Below are positions 22,708 to 33,480 of a stretch of DNA of 64,000 nucleotides, piece after piece. Each line of letters opens with the position of its first letter. Position 1 is the stretch's first letter. Location of the stretch: positions 646,202,660 to 646,266,659 of the forward strand of contig NC_057863.1 of assembly GCF_019393635.1 (NCBI RefSeq). Reading direction: 5' to 3'. A program made the position numbers and the translations under genes. Below the pieces are notes generated by a model. It was not told the origin of the DNA, made no database searches, and was given only the letters and a program-made list of their open reading frames with translations. Source of the stretch: Dromiciops gliroides (taxonomy: Eukaryota > Chordata > Mammalia > Microbiotheria > Microbiotheriidae).

Positions 22708-22966
22708 AATGAGATAATGTTTGTTGTTCAGTTATTTCAGTCATGCCCCACTCTTTGTGTCCTCATATGGGATTTCTTGGCAGAGAGACAGGAGGGATTT
22801 GCCATTTCCTTTTCCAGCTCATTTTACAAGATGAAGAAACTAAGTCAAAAAGGGTTAAGTGACTTACCCAGGGTCATGCAGCTAGTAACTGTCTGAGGCC
22901 GGATTTGAACTCAGGGATTCTGACTGCAGGCCCAGTGCTCCATCCACTGCGCCACCTAGCTGCCCT
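22708..22966 (-). mobile_element. Marsupial SINE with RTE-like tail
   Basis: The minus strand shows a SINE head joined to the tail 'ttgttgttcagttatttcag' to 'ttcttggcagagag', a longer unit than the young SINE. Confidence 0.85.
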
Positions 22967-23205
22967 GAAATGAGTCAATTAGGGAGGTATAAATCATCTC
23001 CTTGCCACAGTGAGGTCCCAGTTGAGGTTGTGTTACTTCAACAGAATTTCGTAACTTTGCTTCAGCTTCATTCAGCTGTAACCAAATTTTTTCTTCCTTT
23101 CCTAGTATTCCCATGTGACCTCATACCTCACTGTATCAGTTAGGAACCTCACCCCATACTTCATTGAAAAAAACTGAGGTTGTTCTCCAAGAGTTTCTCC
23201 CCTTA

Positions 23206-23429
23206 TAATCTCATACCATTCTTTTTCTTTTCTTTCTTTCTTTCTTTCTTTTTTTTTTTTTTTTTTTGGTGAGGCAATTGGGGTTAAGTGACTTGCCTAG
23301 GGTTACACAGCTAGTAAGTGCTAAGTGTCTGAGGCCGTATTTGAACTCAGGTCCTCCTGAATCCAGGACCACCTAGCTGCCCCTAATCTCATACCATTCT
23401 TTTTCTTTTCTTCCTTCCTTCCTTCCTTC

Positions 23430-23492
<63 letters not shown>

Positions 23493-23636
23493 TTGGTGAG
23501 GCAATTAGGGTTAAGTGACTTGCCTAGGGTCACACAGCTAGTAAGTGCTAAGTGTTTGAGGCCGAATTTGAACTCAGGTCCTCCTGAATCCAGGACCACC
23601 TAGCTGCCCCTAATCTCATACCATTCTTTTTCTTTA

Positions 23637-23731
<95 letters not shown>

Positions 23732-23866
23732 TTGGTGAGGCAATTGGGGTTAAGTGACTTGCCTAGGGTCACACAGCTAGTAAGTGCTAAGTGTCTGAGG
23801 CCGGATTTGAACTCAGGTCCTCCTGAATCCAGGACCACCTAGCTGCCCCTAATCTCATACCATTCT
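23206..23866 (-). repeat. Tandem triplication of a SINE with its flanks
   Basis: Three consecutive units (23206-23383, 23384-23610, 23611-23849) each contain taatctcataccattctttt, a CTTT-rich tail and a minus-strand SINE. A fourth partial copy of the flank lies at 23850-23866. All three SINEs share the same deletion: ccaggaccacctagctgccc replaces the normal ~25-bp longer sequence there. They therefore descend from one insertion duplicated in tandem, not from three insertions. Array lengths differ because the tails differ. Confidence 0.95.
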
Positions 23867-23879
23867 GATATCAGCCCCA

Positions 23880-25040
23880 ATTACTTTCTTCTTCACCCCA
23901 GTCTCCAAAGGAGAGGTCATTCTTCCCCTGAATAGAGCTAACCCTGACACCTGCAGCATCCTTGATCACTTCCTCTCCTGTCCTTTCCATCATACCACCA
24001 TCACTATCTATATTCTCTTGGTAATATGCAATCTTCCCCTACCTATTGGCTCCTTCCTTGATGATTCCAGCCTCACCAGGTCTTTCCACCCCTTCCCAGT
24101 TAAACTCCTCAAGCTGTCCCTCTGCACTCGGTACCTCCCCTTTTCCTCTCATTCTCTTCAGAATTCTCTGCACATCTGGCTTTTGATCCTGGCACTCAAC
24201 TTCTATCTCCAAAGTTCTTTCGATGGTCAGATGGAAGGGCCTCTTCTTGCTTCTCTTATTACTGAATCTCTGGAGCATCTGACACTCTCGATCACCACTT
24301 GTGTGTCCCTGGGCACCTTTCTTGCCTAGTTCTCCTCCTCTTTGTCTGACTGCTTCTTCTCAGTCTCCTTAGGTGGATCCTCCTCCGAGTCATGCCCATT
24401 CACTGTGAGTATTGCCCAAAGCTCTGCCCTGGACATTTTCAGTCTACACTGTTTCAAATGGTGATTTCATTGGGTCCTGTGGGTTAAATTATAATCTCTA
24501 TGAAGATGATTCCCTGATTCATATATTCAGTCTTTTTCCTGAATTTCAAACCCATATCACCAACTGCCTACTGGGCATCGACCTTGGGTATTCTGTAAAC
24601 ATCTCAACCTTGACACATACAAAATGGAACTCAGTGTCTTACCCCACTAAAGTCATTCTTCTTCCCAACTTCCCTATTAGTATTTAGAACACTGCCATCC
24701 TCTTAGACATCTGGACTGCTTACTCTCAGTCTTATTTTTGCCATGGCTCCAGATCTTGTGTTTGCCTTCACGAATCCCTTTTCACTCACAAAGCCAACCC
24801 TGCTATAGCTCCCCATGCCCTCAAACCTGTTCTGCTTCTACTTTGTCTCCCTGATGCAAGTCTCTCCCCAGTCCATCCTTCTCTTAGCTGTCAAATTAGT
24901 TTTCCAAAATTACAGATCTGATACCGTTATCTCCCCACCTCCACCCCACCTGGGGCAAATTCCAATGGCTCCTTCTTTCCTCTGGGGTCAAATAATATAA
25001 ACTCATCTCCTTGTCACATAGCATGCTTTGCAAGCTTGCT
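23880..25040 (+). mobile_element. L2 fragment (ORF2 region), degenerate
   Basis: Plus-strand L2: the order of pyrimidine-rich coding blocks ('ctctgccctggacattttca', 'tcttagctgtcaaattagtt') follows the L2 layout seen inverted at 19605-22700. No intact frame. Confidence 0.7.
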
Positions 25041-25379
25041 TCTTCCTATTTTTTGATTCTTTCCATTGAAGAAAAAAATTAATATCGACACTATACTCTA
25101 TTTGGAAAAATTCCCATATTAGCTAGTTGTGAGAGAAAACAGTCAAAACAGAAAAAGAAAAAAAAACATGCTTAAAAGAGTTCCTGGTTCATAGTAGGGA
25201 TTTAATAAATGCTTATTTCCCAATTCCCTTATTTATCATGAATCTATACCCAAGCCATTTCTGCCCTGGAGAGAGAGATTGCAGATTGGCATAGCCATCA
25301 TGCTGTCATATAGGAACTGTCTCCATCTCAAGATTTCAGAAAACATTTGTAGAAATCTTGAATAAGAAAAAGATATCTT

Positions 25380-25532
25380 TTTTATTATTATTATTTTGTG
25401 TGTGAGGCATTTGGGGTTAAGTGACTTGCCCAGGGTCACACAGCTAAGTGTCAAATGTCTGAGGCTGGATTTGAACTCAGGTCCTCCTGAATCCAGGACT
25501 GGTGCCCTATCCACTGTGCCACCTAGCTGCCC
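25380..25532 (-). mobile_element. tRNA-like SINE
   Basis: Perfect 16-bp duplication aagaaaaagatatctt (25364-25379 and 25533-25548). Confidence 0.95.
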
Positions 25533-25703
25533 AAGAAAAAGATATCTTAAGATCCAACCTGAGTTAATATTCAAGAATAGTTAATTAAACATGTTGCCTG
25601 GACACCTTTCCCCCAAAATAAACAAAGGGAGATTCTTCCTTTCATTAGCTTTTACTCCTTTCTCAGTGTGTTTTAGGCTTCATTAGGGCAAAAATGATAG
25701 GAA

Positions 25704-25805
25704 AAGGCCAGCTAGCTGGTGACTTACTAGCTGTGTGACTCTGGGCAAGTCACTTAAACCTGACTGCCTCACCAAAAAAAACCCCAAAAAACCCCCAAAC
25801 CCCCC
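25704..25805 (+). mobile_element. Internally deleted SINE
   Basis: The 5' 'cagctagctgg' is joined directly to 'gacttactagctgtgtgact', missing most of the box A-box B region. The flanks are aaaatgataggaa / aaaattataggaa. Confidence 0.88.
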
Positions 25806-26142
25806 AAAATTATAGGAACAACGAAAAACTTAAATTTGGTTATTACCTTTGGTTCATTCACAAAATGAAAGGAAGCTCTCCACCCCCTTTTGTCCTGACC
25901 CTTTTTTCCAAAGGGGATTATTTTTTGAGGATTTGGGGAAAGGCTTTAGAGAAAAAATATTTGATAGTTTCAGTTTTAATGTAAACGAAGTTTTAAATAT
26001 GTTTCTACATCCCCTTCCATGCAGTTTCACTCACATCTCCAGACTGCTCTTGTGCCTTAGTTACCCTGCTTACTCACTTCTTTTCAGCTTCCCTGGCTGG
26101 CTTGAGGACTCAGCCTAAATCTCACCTTATGCAAGAGCTTTT

Positions 26143-26289
26143 CAGGCAGCTAGGTGGCGCAGTGGATAAAGCACCGACCCTGCATTCAGGAGGACCTGAG
26201 TTCAAATCCAGCCTCAGACACTTGATACTTACCAGCTGTGTGACCGTGGGCAAGTCACTTAAATCTCATTGCCCTGGGGGATGGGGGGA
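26143..26289 (+). mobile_element. tRNA-like SINE
   Basis: A full-length body of the cattgccctg tail subtype with a G-rich instead of A-rich end. Confidence 0.92.
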
Positions 26290-26377
26290 AGCAAGCTTTC
26301 CCTGGTATATACTCCCATATGCTGCTGCTGGTACTTTCTCTCTGAGATTACCCTCTAGCTATTCTATATATAACTTT

Positions 26378-26521
26378 TTTTTTTTTTAGTGAGGCAATTG
26401 GGGCCAAGTGACTTGCCCAGGGTCACACAGCTAGTAAGTGTCAAGTGTCTGAGGCCGGACTTGAACCCAAGTACTCCTGACTCCAGGGCCGGTGCTCCAT
26501 CCACTGCGCCACCCAGCTGCC
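26378..26521 (-). mobile_element. tRNA-like SINE
   Basis: Minus strand. Flanks ctatataactttt / cctataactttt. Confidence 0.93.
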
Positions 26522-26567
26522 CCTATAACTTTTAATATACAAAGCTATTTACATATTGAGGGCATCA

Positions 26568-26800
26568 AGGTGGTGCAGTGGATAGAGTGCTGGGCTTGAA
26601 ATCAGGAAGACATCTTCCTGAGTTCAAATCTGGTCTCACATTCTTAGTAGTTGTGTGACCCTGGGCAAGTCACTTCACCCTGTGTGCCTCATCTGTAAAA
26701 CAAGCTGGAGAAGGAAATAGCAGACCCCTCTAGTATCTTTGCCAAGAAAACCCCAGATGGCGTCACAGAGAGTTGGACATGACTGAAAAACAACAAAATG
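26568..26800 (+). mobile_element. Marsupial SINE with RTE-like tail
   Basis: A SINE head with an 'atcttcctgagttcaaat' B-box region is followed by the long tail 'ctggagaaggaaatagcaga' to 'gttggacatgactgaaaaac'. Confidence 0.88.
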
Positions 26801-26871
26801 TACACATTGTTCCCCTCATTAAAATGTGAGTTCCTTGAGAGTTTGGTCCAATCAAAAAGCATTTATCTTGC

Positions 26872-27030
26872 GAGCAGCTAGGTGGTGCAGTGGATAAAGC
26901 ACTGGCCCTAGATTCAGGAGGATCTGAGTTCAAATGTGGACTCAGACACTTGACACTTCCTAGCTGTGTGACCCTGGCCAAGTCACTTAACCCTCATTGC
27001 CCTGCCCCCCCCCAAATAAATAAAAATAAA
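26872..27030 (+). mobile_element. tRNA-like SINE
   Basis: A full-length body with the ccctcattgccctgcc tail subtype. Confidence 0.93.
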
Positions 27031-27380
27031 GTCTTTTATAATTGGACTCTTTGACAGGTGGTGTGTTACTGGACTTCTTGGGTTCTTTTGGGTCTCTTCA
27101 TTCAGAGACTCATAACTCAAGAATAAAGAGATTAGAATATCTCTGGATCAAATGAGATCATATTTGCTGAGTTTAGCACAGTGCCTAGCACATAGTTCAG
27201 TGTATTTTTTATTTTTTTGGTTTGTTGATTGTCTAGATTTAAGAAAGTGTTAATGATGCAAATTAAACTTAATTGTTCAATGCCACACTTTTTAAAAAAA
27301 TACCAGTTGTTTAAAGCTTACCGGCATGCCCTGGCTCTATATGAGGAGAGCTAAATGACAAATAGATGAAACAGCATTTC
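27031..27380. other. Unassigned stretch
   Basis: Apart from a MIR/L2-like 3' phrase near 27175 ('agcacagtgcctagcacata'), nothing is recognised. Confidence 0.4.
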
Positions 27381-28480
27381 ATCCTAAAGGAGATGAAGCT
27401 TCTTGAACAGGGGGATGAAATTAATAAAATAAATTGAAATTTATTTTTCAACTTCCAGTTTAAATACATTGGTCTTAGAAATATTAGTTAATCAGCCAAA
27501 TGGAGGAAGAATTGAAGAGGGAAGAGACTAGATCCTGGGAAAGCCTTTGGAGAAGTTATTGCAATAGTCCAGGTGAGAGTTTAAATGAGGGAGATTTTCA
27601 TGAGAATGGAGAAAGGCATTGAGGAGGTAAAAGCCACAAGACTCAGAAACTGATTATATATAGAATGGGAGAGAGAGAAGGAGAGGGAGGAGCTAAAATG
27701 TACTCTCAGTTTGGAAACTGACTGGAGGGATGGTGGTGTCCTCAATAGAAATAGAGAAATTAGGAGCAAGATGTGGGTTTACATCATGATCTTTGTCTCG
27801 AATGTGTTGGGTTTTAGATACCTGGAGAACATTTACTTCAAAATATCCACTTGGCAATTGGTAATTTGGGACTGGCCCTCAGGACAAAGAGGGGCTGGAT
27901 ACATTGATCTTCTGAGAGATGATAAATGAAGCTATGACAGTTAATTAGAGAAAAGAGAGAAGAAAAAAAAAAAGAATTTAACTAAGGACAATTCCTTGAA
28001 GGGCAAGCACAATTGGTATGTATTCATAGGTGATGAGGGATAAAAAGGATACTGAGAAGGGATAGACAGAAAGATAGGAAGGCAGTATTGTAAAAACTGC
28101 AGAAGGGTGGGATAGAACAGAAGAGGGCAATCAGCATTGTTCAAGGATACAGAAGTCCCACCAGGATGAGGACTGGGGAGAAGCTTTGGGATTTTGAAAA
28201 ACAGTCGCTCTTTGGTGACCTAGAAAAAGCAGTTCCAGTTCAGTGTTTGGGACGGAAGTCAGATGGCAAGATATTGAAAAATGAGTGATAAATGAAAAAC
28301 TGGAGGCAGTGAGTATGCGTAGTTTTGGTTTTTCTTCTAGAAGTTTGGCAAGAAAAGGGAAGAGAGATGAAAGGCGTTGAGGCCACCTTTAACATGGTGC
28401 CAAGTGAAGGATTCTTGTGAGAGATCAGGTCATGTATACAGGGAAGGAACCAATGGAAAGAGGTTCAGCTGAACCCTATG
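27380..28480 (-). mobile_element. L2 fragment, degenerate
   Basis: Minus-strand L2 order ('gttattgcaatagtccaggt', then 'tggagggatggtggtgtcct', then 'aatgtgttgggttttagata') with many indels. Confidence 0.7.
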
Positions 28481-28869
28481 GTTCTTTCCCGTGCTTGAAC
28501 TTCTCCTTTATCTTCTCCTTTCCTAAACATTTCTGTTAAACCACTCCCCATCATCAATATTTCCTTGCTGGGCTCTAGGTACATTAAAGACCTCCTCCCC
28601 ACTCAATCCTAACCTCCCTACACAGGGCATTCATGAAACTCCTCAATGCCAGTGATTCAGGGATCTCTTCTCTGTGAACCCCCATCCTGGAGCCACAGTT
28701 GGATAAAGTCCTTGCCCCTAGCAGATGCCCTTGTAGAGCCAGGAAACTTCCACAACCTGAGGCTCCCTGAAGCTCTGGACCCAGGCAGAAAAGGGTAGGA
28801 GAAGAAGGGAGTGAAGGAGAACCTAGCGCCATCATCTCCCATCATCTCTGAGTTTCTTAACACAGATTC

Positions 28870-29745
28870 CCAGAGGGAGTAAATGCCATCTGAGGATCTG
28901 GAAACTCCACCATCAATGAGAGCCAATGGAGTAAGGACAAAGACCCTAAAAGAGGACCTCAGCTGCCTCAGCGAAGGCAGCTTCATCTTGGAAGATTTGG
29001 ATGTAGGAGCCCTAACATGGCTATCCTCTTCTGAGGGTCCATCTTCCTTGTCACTAAAGAAACTTTCTATGGTCCTCACCTTTCTCTGTCTGTTCATCTT
29101 GCCTTTCTTTTACTTGCCTTTTAGCTCCTTAAAGTGGGCCACTGTTTCCAGTCTGCACTGTCCCAAGCTTCAGGGGGTCCCAGGTGGTATGATTTAAGGA
29201 GGGGCAGGTTCTTCACTTGCCTGGCTCATTCCCTGGTCCATAGATAAACTTGCTAATTAACCAGACAGCAAAACTTTGTGTGCTGTGGTTCTTAGCTCTG
29301 ATGAGCTTGTGTCCTTCCCCCATCTGGGCCACTGCTACTCAAGCCTACTTCCTGGTTCACAGCTGGGGTGAAAAACCCAAGTTCTGTCTCAGCACCAGCA
29401 GAGACCCCTGTAGTCTCCCCCCTGCCCTGCTCAGCCCTCTGACCAGATTGTGAGCTTAGTTCCAGAAGACACTGGCACTGCAGCTAATTCAGAGGCTCTG
29501 GGGGTCTCTTTCTCTGGTGAGGCCTTCCTGGGACTAGATCTGTGTCAGTGTGACTGTGGGGTTGGGCTCCACTCCTACCTTGACACAGCAGCCCCCTCCT
29601 TCTGATCTTCTAAGCTGTCTTTGGTTGGAAAATGATCTCAACACATTCTTCTGTGAATTTTATTGCTCCAGGAATTGTCCTATGGCATTATTTGGAGGTT
29701 TTTTGGAGCTATCGTGTCAGGAGTTCAAGAGCTCACTCAGGCAGC
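28870..29745 (-). mobile_element. L1 5' UTR and ORF1 start
   Basis: The minus-strand frame starting at 29097 encodes MNRQRKVRTIESFFSDKEDG. This closely matches MSRQRKVRTIESSFSNKEDQ at 45382 and marks the N-terminus of L1 ORF1p. The frame breaks soon after. Sequence up to 29745 is the L1 5' UTR, also seen at 45383-46061 and around 7900-8058. Confidence 0.8.
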
Positions 29746-29799
29746 TTCATCAAAGAAAGCAAACAGTCTTCAGCAATAGGGGAACCTGGGGCTTTGCAC

Positions 29800-30640
29800 C
29801 TTGCTCAGGAATTAACTGATCAGTAGAAGTTCACTTCTCCTGAAAGGGATAGCTTAGAGGTTAAACAGTCAGTTAAGCACTTCCTATGAACTGGGCATTG
29901 TATCAAACATTAAGTGATAGAAGGAAAGGCAAGAGAGTTCCTGCTCTTGAGGGGCCCACAGTCTAATGCAAAGATGACATGCAAGCGACTTTATCACTGA
30001 GGAGACATATGCAAGATAGATGAGGAATTTATCTTAACAGAGCCTTCTCAGGCCTGCCCTGGGTACAGGGGTGCACTGGAAGAAGAGGAAGGGTAGAAAG
30101 CATCCTTCAGCCCCTTTTCTTTCTCTTTCAGGAGGGAGCAAGGCTGTCCTTTGAGGCCAGTTAACAGTTCCTGGTCATGACAGAAAGAGGCACAGACCCA
30201 GACAGAATCTCCAAGCTGAAGCTGACTTCAGAGGCATCTAGTCCAACCAGTCCCTGACCTAGAATGCCCACCACTATGTTCCCACATGGTCATCCCCCAG
30301 CCTTTGTATGAAGACCTCCAGTCAGAAAGAGTCCCTCCCTCCTGAAGCCAACCCAGGCACTTTGGCACAGTCCAAATTGTGAGGAAGTGTTTTTTGGGTA
30401 GAGATGAAATCTACATCCTACCTCTTTCTCCAAAGGGCCTCTTTCCTGTAAAGTCCCACTTCCAAGGCTAATTAGAGATAATAGAAGAGGGAAGTTGGGG
30501 CAGGGAGGTTGGGATGAGAGGCTCCATTAGTCAGTCATTTAGTCAGTCAATAAGCCTTTATGTGCTTGCTACTTGCAAAGCCCAGTACCAAGAGCTGAGA
30601 TTACAGAGAAAGGAAAAAAGGAGGGAGGGAGGAAAACCAA
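29800..30640 (+). repeat. 5' block of local duplication (copy 2)
   Basis: Homologous in order to 11620-12130, interrupted by an L2 3' end (about 29865-30030). A further L2 3' piece lies at about 30525-30615. Confidence 0.7.
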
Positions 30641-30855
30641 GCATTTATATAGAGCTTACTGTGCGTCAGGCACTGTGCTAAGTGCTTTTGATGAGTATCT
30701 TCTTTGGCCCCCATTTTACAGTTGAGGAAACTGAGGCAGTTTGAGTGACCTGCCCAGGATCACATCGCTAGTAGATATCTGAAGTCAGATTTGAACTCAG
30801 GTCTTCCTGACTCCAGATGTGGCACCCTATCAACTGCCACCAGCTGCTTCTAGTG
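30640..30855 (-). mobile_element. MIR-type CORE-SINE
   Basis: 'gtcaggcactgtgctaagtg', 'ttacagttgaggaaactgag' and 'cagatttgaactcaggtctt' identify a reversed MIR. Confidence 0.88.
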
Positions 30856-31186
30856 AACTATCTCAGGCCTCAAGGAAAGTACATTCTCATGGGGGAAACA
30901 ATTGGAAAATATCCAGGCAGGGTTCTTAACCCCACCTCCACCATCTAATTAGACCCAGAAGCTGTAGATTTCTGGGAGTGTGGGCCCTCCAACCCCAGTC
31001 TCTTACCTGCTGTGAACCTTACTTTGGGGAAGAGAATTTTAACCTGAGTGCCTGGGGGAGGAGTTTGGGCTGGGAACTCCCAGGGTGGAAATTTAGAGGC
31101 AGCCTGAGGCTGGATACTAGAGCTTCCCTCCCCGAGAAGGCAGAAGCCCAGGAGAGGAACTGAGGTGCAGAAGCACCAGAAACCCA

Positions 31187-31217
31187 ATGGAGAAGCCAAG
31201 AAGCCCCGTCCATGATG
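31187..31217 (+). CDS. Candidate first coding exon of zinc-finger gene
   Basis: ATG to consensus donor (gatg|gtgagtcc) encodes MEKPRSPVHD plus one base, ending in phase 1. Length and several residues match the exon at 13008-13038, and the ~300 bp upstream is also related (12720-13007). The terminal finger exon at 34802 starts after an acceptor in phase 1, so direct joining restores a GAT codon and an open frame. A middle exon such as a KRAB box may lie between, but none was recognised in 31218-34801. Assignment to the gene at 34802 is inferred from proximity, strand and phase. Confidence 0.5.
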
Positions 31218-31783
31218 GTGAGTCCACTTTAGGGAGAAGTTCCATTTTATTGTTGAGTTTGTCTGCTGTGGGTCCAAGGCTGGTCAGGTGTGAGGTCCTA
31301 GAGGGCAGGATCTGGGCTGATGATCTCTGCCTGGATCTGCAGACAGTGGATCCTTAATCCTTGCATGAGGAATTGACTTGAAAGATTTGGAAATAGGAAC
31401 TTTGAACACTGGCTCCTATTGAGAGCTGGAGGAACCAGGAGGCCCCCAGACTCTAAGCCTTCTCCAGGGTCCTCAAATCCTGAGGGCTCTCTCCCCCTCT
31501 GACCTGTCAGGAGTCATCATCTCTCGTAGGAATTTCTTTCGCCTCACGGCATCCTTTACCTAGGAACCTTGGAAATCACAAAGGGTTGACAAAAGGCAAT
31601 ATACACAACTGGAGCTGGGGAAAGATGCTCAACAAAAATATTCAGTGAGGACTCCTCATTAGTGGAGCATTAATTGAGTACATGTTCCCCTGGGCTCTTT
31701 GGTCAAGCCTCAGAGAAAAACTGGAGCTTTACCTGGTTTCTAGGGCATTCAGGAATGCCCTAGTCAATCTGAGCCCCCAGGCC
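31218..31783 (+). other. Putative intron, related to copy 1
   Basis: Non-repetitive sequence with weak ordered similarity to 14430-14700 and 19130-19480. No KRAB-like or other exon could be read. Confidence 0.45.
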
Positions 31784-31800
31784 AGTTTTGATACTTTTTT

Positions 31801-31950
31801 CTTCTTTTTTTCTGTGGGGCAATGAGGGTTAAGTAACTTTCCCAGGGTCACACAGCTAGTAAGTGTCAAGTGTCTGAGGCCAGATTTGAACTCAAGTCCT
31901 CCTGAATCAAGGGCCAGTGCTTTATCCACTGCACCTCCTAGCTGCCCCCT
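31801..31950 (-). mobile_element. tRNA-like SINE (first of two at one target)
   Basis: Flanked by agttttgatactttttt (31784-31800) and agtttcaatactttttt (31951-31967). Confidence 0.95.
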
Positions 31951-31967
31951 AGTTTCAATACTTTTTT

Positions 31968-32165
31968 TTTAATTATTCACTTTTTATTTTGCTTCTGGTT
32001 TCTTTTTTCTTTCTTTTTTTTTTTTTTTTAGTGAGGCAGTTGGGGTTAAGTGACTTGCCTAGGGTCACACAGCTAGTAAGTGTTAAGTGTCTGAGGCCAG
32101 ATTTGAACTCAGGTCCTCCTGACTCCAGGGCTGGTACTCTATCCACTGCGCCACCTAGCTGCCCC
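31968..32165 (-). mobile_element. tRNA-like SINE (second at the same target)
   Basis: Flanked by agtttcaatacttttt on both sides (31951-31966 and 32166-32181). Its T-rich tail is long and impure. Confidence 0.95.
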
Positions 32166-32646
32166 AGTTTCAATACTTTTTAAGGAAAATAACGAATCTA
32201 TTCCACATGGGAGGGGGTGTAGAGTGGAAAGGGACCCTGGTAGATATTTCTACCGCAGAATCCTCCCTAGCCTATTCCCCTTACCTCAGAAACTGATCCA
32301 AACCTGTTCTCTCCACTGCCCCTCCTCCCACAGCACCCTGACTCCAAAACTTTCAGTGGAAGACCTCGCTTCACCCTTCACTTGGGGCTCTTTGCCCCCT
32401 TTTCCTCATCTCCCATCCTGCTGATTTCATCCCCTATGGTCTCTTCCCGCCCTCCAGGAATATTTGGGTACCCATTCTACTTGCTCTTTTACATACACCT
32501 TTCATCCCATACCCACTTGCCCATTCCAGCAGATGGATTTTGCTATCACACCACCCTTTAATCATCAATCCCTCTCTAGCTACTGGCTCCTTCCCTGATA
32601 CTTACCAAAAAAGCCCATGCTTCCGTCATCCTTAAAAACAAATAGG

Positions 32647-32835
32647 GAGCAGCTAGGTGGCACAGTGAATAGAGCACTGGCCCTGGATTCAGGAGGACCT
32701 GAGTTCAAATCTGGCCTCAGACACTTGACACTTACTAGCTGTGTGACCCTGGGCAAGTCACTTAACCCCAATTGCCTCACCAAAAAAACAATTAAAACAA
32801 CAACAACAACAACAACCCCCCCCCCAAAACCAAAA
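32647..32835 (+). mobile_element. tRNA-like SINE with (CAA)n tail
   Basis: A full-length body followed by (AAC)n and a C-run in the tail. Confidence 0.93.
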
Positions 32836-33074
32836 ACAAACAAATATCACTTGACCCTATCATCCCTGCTACTTATCACCTTATACACTCCTTCCCATCA
32901 GCTAAAACCCTTGAATATACCTCTGTATTTGGAGCCTCCACTTCCTTTCCTCTCACTTTTCTGAAGCCCATGAAGTTTGTCTCCTCTTCTTATGATTTAA
33001 CTGAAACTTGAGTTTTAATTGTTGGTAACTTTGGTATCTTTATTTGTTGATAAGTTTCCAATGTTACCAATGAT

Positions 33075-33241
33075 TCTCTCTCTCTCTCTTTCTCTCTTTC
33101 TCTTTTGTGGGGCAGTGAGGGTTAAGTGACTTGCCCAGGGTCACACAGCTAGTAAGTGTCAAGTGTCTGAGGCTGGATTTGAATTCAGATCCTCCTGAAT
33201 CCAGGGCTGGTGCTTTATCTACTGCGCCACCTAGCTGCCCC
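33075..33241 (-). mobile_element. tRNA-like SINE with (CT)n tail
   Basis: accaatgatt flanks both sides (about 33065-33074 and 33244-33253). The tail is a CT run at 33075-33104. Confidence 0.93.
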
Positions 33242-33480
33242 CAACCAATGATTTCTTAACCTCCAGATCCAGTGACCTCTTCTCAGGCCTCATTCTTTTT
33301 TTTATATCTCTGCAGCATTTGCCCTGGCTGACTTTAATCTCTTCACAGATGTACTTTTCTTTGGGCCCCAAGAAATGAAGGTAGTTCTCTTGTCTTAGCA
33401 CTTTCCTTCAGTCTTTTATAGAATCTTAATTGATGTTACTACAAGTAACTCAGGTGATCCTATAAGGTTCTACCTTGGGC

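Larger units (their letters stand above)
32190..33480 (+). mobile_element. Degenerate L2, split by two SINEs
   Basis: Pyrimidine-rich plus-strand L2-like coding remnants continue across the SINEs at 32647 and 33075. No intact frame. Confidence 0.6.

Noticed and set aside
23206-23866. Regular repeats with spacing, considered as a CRISPR-like array
   Set aside because: Units are 178-239 bp, contain a SINE and lie in a marsupial genome. There are no short palindromic repeats or spacers.
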